NCBI GenBank assembly: GCA_942486035.1
Contig: CALNXK010000104.1
Span: forward strand, 83,501 to 147,500
Origin: Porites lobata
Taxonomy: Eukaryota > Cnidaria > Anthozoa > Scleractinia > Poritidae
Length of the DNA stretch: 64,000 bases
Direction of reading: 5' to 3'
Shown here piece after piece: positions 11,764 to 23,627 of the stretch. Position 1 is the first letter of the stretch. Every line of letters begins with the position of its first letter. The notes beneath the pieces are model-generated. The model saw nothing but the letters and a program-made list of their open reading frames with translations, was not told the origin of the DNA and did no database searches. The position numbers and the translations under genes are program-made.

Positions 11764-14700
11764 TAAAGCTATGTATGGCTGTGTATGGCTGTGTATGGCT
11801 ATATGTATGGCTATGTATGGCTGTCTAGGGCTATGTAGGGCTGTGTAAGGCTATGTAGGGCTATGTAGGTCTATGTATGGCTGTGTATGGCTGTGTATGG
11901 CTATGTAGGGCTATGTATGACTATGTAGGGCTGTGTATGGATGTGTATGGCTATGTAGGGCTATATATGGCTATGTAGGGCTATGTATGGCTGTGTATAG
12001 CTACGTAAGGCTATATAGCTATGTAGGGCTATGTATGGTTATGTAGGGCTATGTATGGCTAGAGGCTATGTAGGGCTGTGTATGGGGCTATGTAGGGCTA
12101 TCTGTAGGGCTATGCTGGGGTTATGTAGGGTTGTGTAGGGGCTGTGTATGGCTCTGTAGGGCTATGTAGGGCTATGTATATGTTATGTAGACTATATGTA
12201 TAGCTGTGTAGGGCTGTGTATAGCTATGTAGGGCTATGTATGGCTATGTATATGGGGCTATGTATGGCTGTGTAGGGCTGTAGGGGCTATCTATGGCTAG
12301 GGCTATCTATAGCTATGTATGGCTATGTAGGGCTATGTGGGAGCTATGTAGGGCTATGTAGGGCTATGTATGGCTATGTATGGAGCTATGTATGGCTATG
12401 GGCTAGCTATGGGCTGTTTATGGGCTATGCTGTGTAGGCTGTATGGCTGTGTGGGGGCTATGTAGGGCTATGTAGGGCTATGTAGGCTATGTAGGGCTGT
12501 GTATGGCTATAGGGCTATGTATGGCTATGTAGGGCTATGTATGGTTATGTAGGGCTATGTAGGGCTATGTAGGGCTATGTAGGGCTATGTAGGGCTATGT
12601 ACATGGCTATGTATGTAGGGCTATGTAGGGCTATGTAGGGCTATGTGGGGCTCTGTAGGGCTATGTAGGGCTGTGTATGGCTATGTAGGGCTATGCAGGG
12701 CTATGTATGGCTATGTAGGGCTATGTAGGGCTATGTATGGCTATGTAGGGCTATGTATGGTTATGCTATGTAGGGCTATGTAGGGCTATGTAGGGCTATG
12801 TGTATGGCTGTGTAGGGCTATGTGGGGCTATGTAGGGGCTATGTATTGCTGTGTATGGCTATGGGGGCTATGTAGGGCTATGTAGGGCTATGTAGGGCTA
12901 TGTATGGCTATGTAGGGCTATGTATGGCTATGTAGGGCTATGTAGGGCTATGTATGGCTATGTAGGGCTATGTAGGGCTATGTATGGCTATGTAGGGCTA
13001 TGTAGGGCTATGTAGGGCTATGTAGGGCTATGTAGGGCTATGTAGGGCTATGTAGGGCTATGTAGGGCTATGTAGGGCTGTGTAGGGCTATGTAGGGCTA
13101 TGTAGGGCTGTGTAGGGCTATGTAGGGCTATGTAGGGCTATGTAGGGCTATGTATGGCTATGTAGGGCTATGTAGGGCTATGTAGGGCTATGTAGGGCTA
13201 TGTAGGGCTATGTAGGGCTATGTAGGGCTATGTAGGGCTATGTATGGCTATGTAGGGCTATGTATGGCTATGTATGGCTATGTAGGGCTATGTAGGGCTA
13301 TGTAGGGCTATGTATGGCTATGTAGGGCTATGTGGGGGCTATGTAGGGCTATGTAGGGCTATGTATAGGGCTATGTGTAGGGCTGTGTAGGGGGCTATGT
13401 AGGGCTATGTAGGGGCTATGTAGGGCTATGTATGGTTATGTAGGGCTATGTGGGGCTATGTAGGGCTATGTGTGGGGCTATGCTATGTAGGGCTATGTAG
13501 GGCTATGTAGGGCTATGTAGGGCTATGTATGTAGGGCTATGTATAGCTATGTAGGGCTATGTAGGGCTATGTATGTAGGGCTATGTAGGGCTATGTAGGC
13601 TATGTGGGGCTATGTAGGGCTATGTATGGCTATGTAGGGCTATGTAGGGCTATGTGGGGCTATGGGCTATGTAGGGCTATGTAGGAGGGCTATGTAGAGG
13701 CTATGTAGGGCTATGTAGGGCTATGTAGGGCTAAGGGCTATGTAGGGCTATGTAGGGCTATGTAGGGCTATGTAGGGCTGTGTATGGCTATGTATGTAGG
13801 GCTATGTAGGGCTATGTAGGGCTGTGTAGGGCTGTGTAAGGGCTATGTAGGATGCTATGTAGGGCTATGTAGGGCTATGTAGGGGCTATGTAGGGCTATG
13901 TAGGGCTATGTAGGGCTATGTAGGGCTATGTATGGCTATGTAGGGCTATGTAGGGCTATGTAGGGCTATGTAGGGCTATGTAGGAGGGCTATGTATGGCT
14001 ATGTAGGGCTATGTAGGGCTATGTAGGGCTATGTGGCTATGGGCTATGTAGGGCTATGTGGGGCTGTGTGTATGGGCTATGTAGGGCTGTGTATGTAGGG
14101 CTATGTAGGGCTATGTAGGGCTATGTATGGCTATGTAGGGCTATGTAGGGCTATGTATGTAGACTATGTAGGGCTATGTAGGGCTATGTGGGGCTATGTA
14201 GGGCTATGTAGGGCTATGTAGGGCTATGTAGGGCTATGTAGGGGCTATGTAGGGGCTATCTGTGTATGGCTATGTAGGGCTATGTAGGTCATGTGGGCTA
14301 TGTAGGGCTATGTAGGGCTATGTAAGGCTATGTAGGGCTATGTAGGGCTATGTATGGCTATGTAGGGCTATGTAGGGCTATGTAGGGCTATGTAGGGCTA
14401 TGTATGGCTATGTAGGGGCTATGTAGGGCTATGTAGGGCTATGTAGGGGCTATGGGGCTATGTAGGGCTATGTAGGGCTATGTAGGGCTATGTGGGGCTA
14501 TGGGCTATGTAGGGCTATGGTCATGTAGGGCTATGTAGGGGGCTATGTAGGGCTATGTATGGGGCTATGTAGGGCTATGTAGGGCTATGTAGGGCTATAG
14601 GGCTATGTAGGGCTATGTAGGGCTATGTGGGCTATGTAGGGCTATGTAGGGCTATGTATGGGGCTATGTAGGGCTATGTATGGCTATGTAGGGCTATGTA

Positions 14701-16168
14701 GGGCTATGTAGGGCTATGTAGGGCTATGTAGGGCTATGTAGGGCTATGTGGGGCTATGTGTATGGGCTATGTAGGGCTATGTATGGCTATGTAGGGCTAT
14801 GTATGGCTATGTAGGGCTATGTATGGTTATGTAGGGCTATGTAGGGCTATGTAGGGGCTATGTAGGGCTATGTAGGGCTATGTATGGCTATGTAGGGCTA
14901 TGTAGGGCTATGTAGGGCTATGTAGGGGGCTATGTAGGGCTATGTATGTAGGGCTATGTAGGGCTATGCTATGTAGGGCTATGTAGGGCTATGTAGGGCT
15001 ATGGGCTATGTAGGGCTATGTATGGCTATGTAGGGCTATGTGGGGCTATGTAGGGCTATGTATGTAGGGCTATGTAGGGCTATGTAGGGCTATGTAGGGC
15101 TATTTAGGGCTATGTGGGGGCTATGTAGGGCTATGTAGGGCTATGTAGGGCTATGTAGGGCTATGTAGGGCTATGTAGGGCTATGTAGGGCTATGCTAGG
15201 CTATGTATGGGCTATGTATGGTTATGTAGCTATGTAGGGCTATGTAGGGCTATGTAGGGCTATGTAGGGCTGTGTAGGGCTATGTAGGGCTATGTATGGC
15301 TATGTAGGGCTATGTAGGGCTATGTATGGTTATGTAGGGCTATGTATGGTTATGTAGGGCTATGTATGGTTATGTAGGGCTATGTAGGGTTATGTATGGT
15401 CATGTAGGGCTATGTATGGTCATGTAGGGCTATGTAGGGCTATGTAGGGCTATGTAGGGCTATGTAGGGCTATGTAGGGCTATGTAGGGCTATGTATGGC
15501 TATGTAGGGCTATGTAGGGCTGTGTAGGGCTATGTAGGGCTGTGTAGGGCTATGTAGGGCTATGTATGGCTATGTAGGGCTATGTAGGGCTATGTATGGT
15601 TATGTAGGGCTATGTATGGTTATGTAGGGCTATGTATGGTTATGTAGGGTTATGTAGGGCTATGTAGGGCTATGTAGGGCTGTGTAGGGCTATGTAGGGC
15701 TATGTAGGGCTATGTAGGGCTATGTAGGGCTATGTAGGGCTATGTAGGGCTATGTATGGCTATGTAGGGCTATGTATGGCTATGTAGGGCTATGTAGGGC
15801 TATGTAGGGTTATGTAGGGCTATGTAGGGCTATGTATGGCTATGTAGGGCTATGTAGGGCTATGTAGGGCTATGTAGGGCTATGTAGGGCTATGTAGGGC
15901 TATGTAGGGCTATGTAGGGCTATGTATGGCTATGTAGGGCTATGTAGGGCTATGTATGGTTATGTAGGGCTATGTATGGTTATGTAGGGCTATGTATGGC
16001 TATGTAGGGCTATGTAGGGCTATGTAGGGCTATGTAGGGCTGTGTAGGGCTATGTAGGGCTATGTAGGGCTGTGTAGGGCTGTGTATGGCTGTGTATGGC
16101 TATGTATGGCTGTGTATGGTTATGTAGGGCTGTGTATGGCTATGTAGGGCTATGTAGGATTATGTAGA
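11764..16168. repeat. 4.4-kb minisatellite, 10-bp unit GGGCTATGTA (~440 copies)
   Basis: The array is built from a 10-bp unit, GGGCTATGTA, with frequent TGG-for-GGG and TGTG-for-TATG variants. It starts after a short (AT)n run at about 11748-11762 and ends at TATGTAGACT. Copies at both edges are the most divergent. Two blocks (about 12868-13333 and 15230-16160) keep perfect 10-bp register, whereas 13334-15220 is broken by many 1-5 bp insertions and deletions. Since 10 is not a multiple of 3 and the unit reads into TAG in every frame, it cannot encode protein on either strand. GGG runs separated by exactly CTATGTA fit the G3-N7 quadruplex consensus. Confidence 0.97.
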
Positions 16169-16745
16169 CTGCTTCTAGTAACTTACGGGGAACCACTATA
16201 TGATGCTTACACCACGTACCTACCAGCAAGTGCTTAGCTGCCGCGCCTGTTTTTCTCTTCGGAGCAACCCGCCATTTTGTTTAGCTCTCACGTAAGGTCT
16301 GTGCAGAAATCGTAGTTCATCGGATGTTTGCTGTCTTTTTAAACGGCCTAAACGGTAAGACCAGTTCAAGAAGTATTGTAGGGAACATTTTTTCGGTATA
16401 TTTTTTTTTTCGGTATATTTTTAGTTATAGCGGGTATTCTTTTGTCACACAGACTGTTATCTCGGGAATCAGGATTGTAAGTTACATAAGTGAACAGCAT
16501 GTGCTGTACGTCTACCTGACCTGTGAATAACAAGTTTTGGCCTTTACGTTATTTGTTCGCAACTCATCTTATCATGTGTACGATGATTGTTCGATGAAGC
16601 AACAGCCTATCAGCACTGCTGTTGTTTTAGAATTTCGTGAATTATTAAAATGAATTACAAAATCGTATTGAAACCTTAGCGAGTTATCTGAATGTAAGAA
16701 TATTTGTCATCGTGATGGGTTAATTTTTTGAATTACGCCCTGAGT
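16169..16745. other. Unique stretch beside the minisatellite, no gene supported
   Basis: Sequence composition changes abruptly at about 16165 from satellite to ordinary AT-rich DNA. A 68-residue frame at 16324-16530 is Phe/Tyr-rich, contains a duplicated TTCGGTATATTTTT segment and has no recognisable domain. I see no supported feature. Confidence 0.5.
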
Positions 16746-16749
16746 GTTT

Positions 16750-17815
16750 CATAATTCCAAGAAGTCTAAGTTATTGCAGACTTTAATAAAAAAATTCACA
16801 TGTTCAACTGTTCTACAAACTGTCTTTGTCCTATTCGCATTGCAACTAACGGCAGCACTTCCCTTCTCAATGAGAACTTCTAGTTTACTTGCAATGGTCT
16901 TTGGCGAGTCGTCAATCGCTTTGTTATTCGTGGCAACATTACGTTTGTAAACGCTAAAATAGACTTTAGATGTACATTCTTCAACTGTTGCACCACGGAG
17001 GCATTGCCTTCTAATCATATTCGGTCCCCCTAGGTTTGATTTGATATCTTTGATTTTGCGGAGTCGCCCACAATAAGTGTGTCAATTTCTTGAATCGGCT
17101 TTGATGGGTTCCTAACTCGCTGGCTTCATGATTGCCATTAACACTTGTGGATTCGTAGATTTCAACATCTTGGTTTTCTACTTGATGGGCTTCTTCATGT
17201 ACAAATGGATTTAAACTTCTTGAACAATTTCACTAGGCCGACATTCAAGGTTGTGAAGACTCTGTACTATTCTTGCCTTGGATTTCCTAATTTCTTGGAT
17301 AATAACCTCTTCACTGCTAATTCAGCCTCAGTAGTTGCTTCCAACTTTTCGCTGCCCACAGTCGATGAAATGGATGGTAAATGATATCAATTAAGGATGG
17401 AGGCGATTTAGTCGAACTCTTGTTCGCCCAATGCGCAGTATCTCTTCTCACTTGATCCTTGTTTGGGCCCTGGACCTGTCATGTCGATGTTTTATTGTAC
17501 CAGTTAATTGTGGCTGATCTATCACCGCATTTGAATACAAGTTGATTTCCATTGTTTTTCTCATCCCACGACCCTTGTAAGTTGAGTTGGGATTGTACAA
17601 AATCTCTTAGACCAGTTGGCTAACCATTTCATTTTTATTGATGCTTGTTATCATCAAATGAGATGGAGTTTGACCACGTTTCATCAGAGCTCGCAACTCC
17701 ACGCTCGCCATGTTGTCTTAACATTAAGCAATCATTAGTCTTGTTAAGACCTTATCCTTTAAATCTTGAATTTGTTGCTTTAGTGAAGAAACTGTCTCTT
17801 TTGGCATAATTCAGT
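16750..17815 (-). pseudogene. Degenerate retroelement ORF1-like remnant
   Basis: Read on the minus strand, the block starts with a coiled-coil-like MPKETVSSLKQQIQDLKDKV, then breaks into several frames. Further on comes a TLIVGDS segment followed by MIRRQCLRGATVEECTSKV. A hydrophobic strand plus GDS, after a coiled coil, recalls first-ORF proteins of some non-LTR or DIRS-type elements in invertebrates. That assignment is from memory and uncertain. Stops and frameshifts show it is not functional. It lies downstream of, and in the same orientation as, the reverse-transcriptase remnant at 17885-19440, so the two may belong to one decayed insertion. Confidence 0.4.
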
Positions 17816-17884
17816 GAAAACTACCAATAAAATACCAGCAGAAAAACGACTCATTAAGGTAAGAAGTTGCAGCTCAAAATTTTG

Positions 17885-19440
17885 CGTCAATCTTGGCTCC
17901 TGACCGCTGTACTTTCCACGATTCTCAGACGCTCATCGCTGATGGAGGGGAAATGCGCAGTGAGCCAGGGTACGGAACCAGTCCGTCTGAAAACGGGAAA
18001 GGGAATCAGCAATAGAATTGTCTCAGCCCGGGATGTGAGCAGCCGTAAATGCAAAGTTGTATTTGAGCGTTTGATGTGTGATTGCTCAAACGAGGTCAAT
18101 TGCCTGGGGGGACATGGAGTGTTTAGAGTTTATGATGACAACCAGACTTGTTGTCACACCACATGCGGATCCTTTTACCAGACCAGTGGAGACCCCATAA
18201 AATACAAGCCAAATATATGGGAAATAGCTCCTGCCATTGAATACTGATACCCCTTTTTTGGCTGAGGGCATGTGGTGGGGGAGCCAGTGGCACTAGAACC
18301 ATTCACTCACTTAGAAACCCCCAAACCCAAGGGAACCAGAATCATCAGTGTATAGTTGAAGTCCCGGTGGAGAGGTGGCCTAGGTATATGAAAAGAAAGA
18401 CACCCCAATGCAATTTTGGAGAAAGTGTTGCAACATATTAATGTCCTTAGGAAAACCTGAATTAAGGCGAATGTGCCAGTGAGGAAACTTGATCCCTTTT
18501 TTAAGGTGAATAATGGATTTGCAAGAGGGGGCGGTCAGGGGCAATAACGTTACAACCAAGTTGAAGGGAGCTAATCAAAGACTCAGGAGCACCTGTAAGG
18601 TAGCAGATTTCCTATTAGGCCACTGCCCAAGGGCTTCCTGTATGCGGGTGAGTTTATCTACCGGGAGCGAGACGGGCGTCCATTTTATTGGAATCTTATA
18701 GGATGCCTACAAATTCAAGGCATGTGCATGTAGGGAAGGTTTTCCCAGGAGCTATGGGGATATTCTATTCTAAAATTTAGCATAGAGCAGTCATGCATTT
18801 TGATCGGGGAGGGAAGGTAGCAAAAAAGAAATCATCTAGTATATGAATAACCTTGGGAATATTGACTTTAGTTCGAATGATCCATTCAAGAGCAGAAGAG
18901 AATTCATCAAAAAGAAAGGGGGCAGACCTAAGACCGAGTGGGAGGACTATATCGAAGAAATAGAGCCCCTCCCATTCCATCCTAGGAGTTCCCAATCCGA
19001 GAGATGGACAGGAACATTGGGAAATGCTGATTTTATATCTAGTTGGGACATGAAGCATTCTGGGCCGAGATCCTGAAGTATGGCAATTGCATGGTCAATG
19101 TTAATGTATTGCAAAGAATAGGACTCGGGAGGAACGTGGGCGGTGACACTGGTGGGGCGGTATTTCGGATACGAAAGGTGAATATAGTACGCAGTTCTGA
19201 GGAGTGTTTCTTGGGAATGACCCCAATGGGGTATAACTGCAGGTTTGAAAAGGGAGGGGTGCGAAAAGGCCCCGCTGTGTGGCCCAGGGTACAATAACCA
19301 ATGCATCGGTATTTGCATAGGAAAGGTTAGAATATTCCTTGGGGGGTCTTGGACCTGAATAGCCATTAATCTTATAGCCCTGAGAAAACCCTGTGAGAAG
19401 ATGGTTAACGGACACGGGAAAACGTTTCGGATGCAAGAGG
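17885..19440 (-). pseudogene. DIRS-like retrotransposon reverse transcriptase/RNase H remnant
   Basis: Minus-strand translation across frames gives the ordered motifs of a DIRS-type RT. LLTGFSQGYKI with SGPRPP lies near 19400. SQLDIKSAF at about 19040 is the catalytic-Asp motif A, followed by PVHLSDWELLG. LPLGLRSAPFLFDEFSSALEW and VIHILDDFFF (the xLDD motif C) lie near 18900-18820. Downstream, at about 18015-17925, HIPG*DNSIADSLSRFQ and FRTLAHCAF match the C-terminus of the associated RNase H. At least two frameshifts and an in-frame stop (between HIPG and DNS) make it a pseudogene. No tyrosine recombinase was found. The family call is from motif order. Confidence 0.8.
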
Positions 19441-20159
19441 TTTGCTGCGGCGGAAGAGAGGAGAAAACACTAGTCTAGTCTAACAGTCTCGTCTTTTTCT
19501 ATCCAACGAAAGCCCGAGCAATGAAAATGTTTCTTCTGTTAAATTTTAAATTTTGAAAATGCAAAACATTTATGTTGAAATGTCGTTATATTTAGCATAT
19601 TTTATAAGAAAAGCCTTTTTAAAGAGTTTCAGTGAGCTATGCAAATAAGGAGATTCCGCTCAAAGTAGCTCTGTTTCTTTTGCTTGATTACTTTTTAACA
19701 GCGGATTTTTCGGTTATTTTAATTCAACGTGAATGGTTGATTAAAGATTTAATTTCTAAAGAAATCATAACAAAAACCGCATTTTGAAAAAAGTGAATTA
19801 TATTCAAATGATCTTGAAGTTTAATAACACGCGAATACACTTCTTGAAGGAAAAACATTTCCTGTCGCGTTTACGTTTATTATCTTTTTTGTTGTTGTAA
19901 GAGATTTTGTCGGTGTTTGACTATAACTATGTAAGCCTTTAAAAAATTATGAATAGTTTTAAACTTATCTTTTTCGTAAAGGTAGAAAAGACTGACAGCA
20001 ATATTTACAACAATAATCTTCTATTACATTATTTATCGTGTTCCCATTATCATTGTGACCATTAAGAAGAAAACCCATTTATTCATCCAGCAAAGGGAGT
20101 GCCGGTGAAGGATAAGTTCAAGACAATCTAGAGAATTTGGCAAAAAAAAATAGAACAAA

Positions 20160-23100
20160 ATGCTGGCTTTTCTCGTATGTGGGCTCACCCTTTTGTTCAC
20201 ACCTAACGGTAAGTTTGAAGATGCCATTATGTTCTCCCGGCTCGAGGCTTTTTTGGACCTAAAAACAATCCGTATGATTGTATAACATGAACGAAAATAT
20301 ACAGAAAAGTAGATTCGACGCGTTTTTATTTATTCAGTGAAATTAACTTTAACAGTTTTTCTACCCAACTGCCTATATACGAAATTTAAATTATGGCACC
20401 CCAATAGATATTTGAAACGAACGCATCGATCCCGCGTTGCGGTTGCTTGTGACAGCATAATTTACCCCGTTTTAAGCTATATCAACCATTCATTTAGTTG
20501 TTGGTAATAAGACCTATGCTCAGAGAGTTATGTTTCAAAGCAAGCGCAGCTTGATTAACAAATAATGCGTGGTCCTTTTTTATTTTTATTTTTTTGGCAA
20601 AGTTCATGAACTGGCTTTTTCAGTCATATTTTAAGTATCTATTCTGCTCGCTTTTAAACGGTATATTCACAACAGTTTGGTGACACAAACTACAGTGGAG
20701 CCTTGATATAATGAATGACTAAGGGACTGCCATGGAAATATGTTCGCTATAAATATGTTTCCTTTAGATATCAAGGTTCTTTGCCATAAATTCTACTATT
20801 ACTGGGGCGAAGAATATCGCTCGTTATTTATGCCGCGCGACGAACCCGCGACGGCGAGGCGCAACGTGCTGTAGAAAGCTTCATCAAACCGTGAGTAAAA
20901 TAGATATTTTGAGAATGGACCTTTAGAGCCAGAGAAATTAACGCATTTTTGGTAATTCAAAAAAAAAAAATTAAATGATCAGAGAACTGTTCCAAGATAT
21001 TATTTGATTGACGCTGTTGAGACGTTATTTCCTTTTCAAGCAAGCCTTTATTCAATTGATTCGTTGAGTAAAAATTCGGGAATTTTCTGTGTTTTTGAAA
21101 CCTTCGTTTTGTTCTCTGACACATATTTAATTCCTGTCAAAATATCTTTTACTTTTCTTTTCTTAGGAATAAGGCGATAGGAACAGATATTGACAAATAC
21201 TTTAAACGGGAGTTTTTCTCTGTTCAGTCCAGTCAGTAGCTTAGAAAGTCAAGAACACACCTTTTCTTGGAAGAAAAACGGTCGATTATCATAAATACAA
21301 CAGTTTCTAAACCGCACGTCTTTCATTAAAATAACTCCCTTTAATGGGAGCGAATAAAACCAGACGTTATCGAATCCCAAATACTGTGTAAAAAAATCAG
21401 CCTTAGAATAAGATGCTAATTTTAAACGCCGTATGGGGTTGGTGTACTTGAATTAAACTTTTTAAAATATATCAAAGCAAGATATGCCCTTTTCGCGATC
21501 AAAAAGCGTTGGGTTTCTTTTTCATCAGTTGCCTTTTAAGTTTTTATGATATAGTGGAAAAGTGTTATTGGCCAGGCTTGTTCACTTATGTTCAGGATTT
21601 ACAAAATCAACGATTTTTTGCGATGGCCTTGCGCAAACTACAAAATTTACAAAATTAACGATTTTTCGCCGAACGAAAAGTGGCGCTGCGGATCTTACAA
21701 CTGGTTCACCTTTGTTATGCAAAATAAAAACACATGATCCTCAAAGCGGCACTGTTGATCTTACAATTTTAACGGAAATTGCAAAACTTAAAAATTTCAC
21801 GTTTTTTTCGCGATTTTGTCACAACTGTTCTCCAAATGTTATGGAGATAAAAACACATCCTCCAAGCGTTGCTGCAGGTATGCATTCTTCTATAACCGAA
21901 GTGCGTCGTGTAAATTTTGAAAGCAAAAAGAGAAACACTAAGCCAAAGAAGCCTTGCGATTTCGAATACCGTAAATGGCCTAATAAACGCCCGGGCGTCT
22001 ATTTAATTTTGGGGGTCTAAGCAGGGAAGTTTAATAAATAGGAGGCGTTTATTTTGTTGTTGTTGTTGTTTTTGTTTTTGTTTCTAGCTTGTAAAATAAG
22101 AGATACCGAGCCAGGCGAAAGCTAACTGAGGTAAAAAGAGAAAACGATGGGGGGTGGTGAAAAGAAGTTTCTCGTTTGACATCTCGCGTGGCTTTAAAAC
22201 CGAAAACGAAAAACACTGCAAACAAGTAGAGTTGTTGCCAGCAAAGTAGCAACAAATGGGGATGCCGAAGTAGACAAGGACTGCAATTTAAGCTTTCGTT
22301 CGCAACCGAACGCGTCCGGGGTTTGCTCCCCTAAGCGATTTTTTTTGTCTGGGATCTCAATCTTTAATATTTTCTGTTGAAACTGAAGTCACTTGCAGGT
22401 GATCTCTCAAAACCTCCTCAACAGCCTGGGCCGGCATGGAGTCATACTCGAGTGTTTACACGTAGGTGTAACTCGACCTGATGTTTAATCAATAGGGGAA
22501 AGGAGGGAGACTTATAAAAGAGAATGAGAGAGGCCGAGCATAAAGGTTCGGAATAAAATAGAGTTACTGATAATGAAATGTATAAATTGACTGCTTTCAG
22601 AGTGAATAACTCAGCAAGTTTGACTTTTGGAGAATCTTCAGTGGAGAATTAAAATATTAAAATATTTTAATTTCCTTTTTTCCCTTATAATGTAAAACAA
22701 CTTTTTCAGCTTTTTGAGGGTTGAAACCTACCCAAGACTTCTCTGGCAGTACAACCAGGAATTGATCTCTAGTCTTCCAAGATACCTTTAGAAACTAAAA
22801 CAATAGTCAGCTACAACAGTTTTTAATTATCAGGAATAGCCAAGTGTCGTGTTGAAACTAGGCTTGCCTTCCCTGGACAAATAAATAAAATCGCTATCAT
22901 TTAATACCAGCTATGAAAAAACTGCAACATCTTTTACACTTACATGTGGGATTGAACTACTAATTCTAATTCTTCTTAATAACCAAGACAAAGTAACATG
23001 ATATCTGACACGTAAGACAGATAATGATCTTGATCTTGAGTTGTGTCTTGTCTCTCGTCAATAGCGTAACTTTACAATTTTAGTCAAGAAACAAAATTAC

Positions 23101-23594
23101 TTTTTTTTCCCAACCGTCCGAAAGAAGCTCTTGGACTTTCCTCTGCTAAACGCCCTCGAAGAAGACATTTTGAAGCGGACTCACTGTTATCTACTTCGAG
23201 CTCTGTCATTTTAAGCAAGATTGCGAAGTTCGCGTGTAAATATTTAAATACTGATATGAAACATCTCAGCACCGTTGGCCCTCCAATAAATTCAGCCTTG
23301 ATTGTCATAGTTCTGGCAATAGGACCTCATTCCAAATAATCGGAGCACAGTCAACAGTGTGTCAACAGCGATTGATAGCATGACTTGAATGGTGAATTAA
23401 AAAAAACATGGCATGCTAGTGGTCCGCCTACAATAAAAAAAGAAAAAATGTAATTGCGACAATATTCTGAGAACCTTAACGCCTCAATACACCACAAAAC
23501 AGGACTTTCCCGCTATAATGTTTCCTCATCGAGGTATTTCCTTTTTTATACTACTACATGAAAAATTACTGCAATTTGATTGGCTTAGAGCAGT

Positions 23595-23627
<33 letters not shown>

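Noticed and set aside
11764..16168. CRISPR-like array
   Set aside because: The units are contiguous 10-mers with no spacers in a eukaryotic context; this is a minisatellite.
11764..16168. Telomeric repeat array
   Set aside because: It contains TAGGG but the unit is GGGCTATGTA, not TTAGGG, and the array is interstitial with ordinary DNA on both sides.
21562..22020. 152-residue open frame on +
   Set aside because: It covers degenerate direct repeats and the start of a dispersed repeat; no protein features and no splice context.
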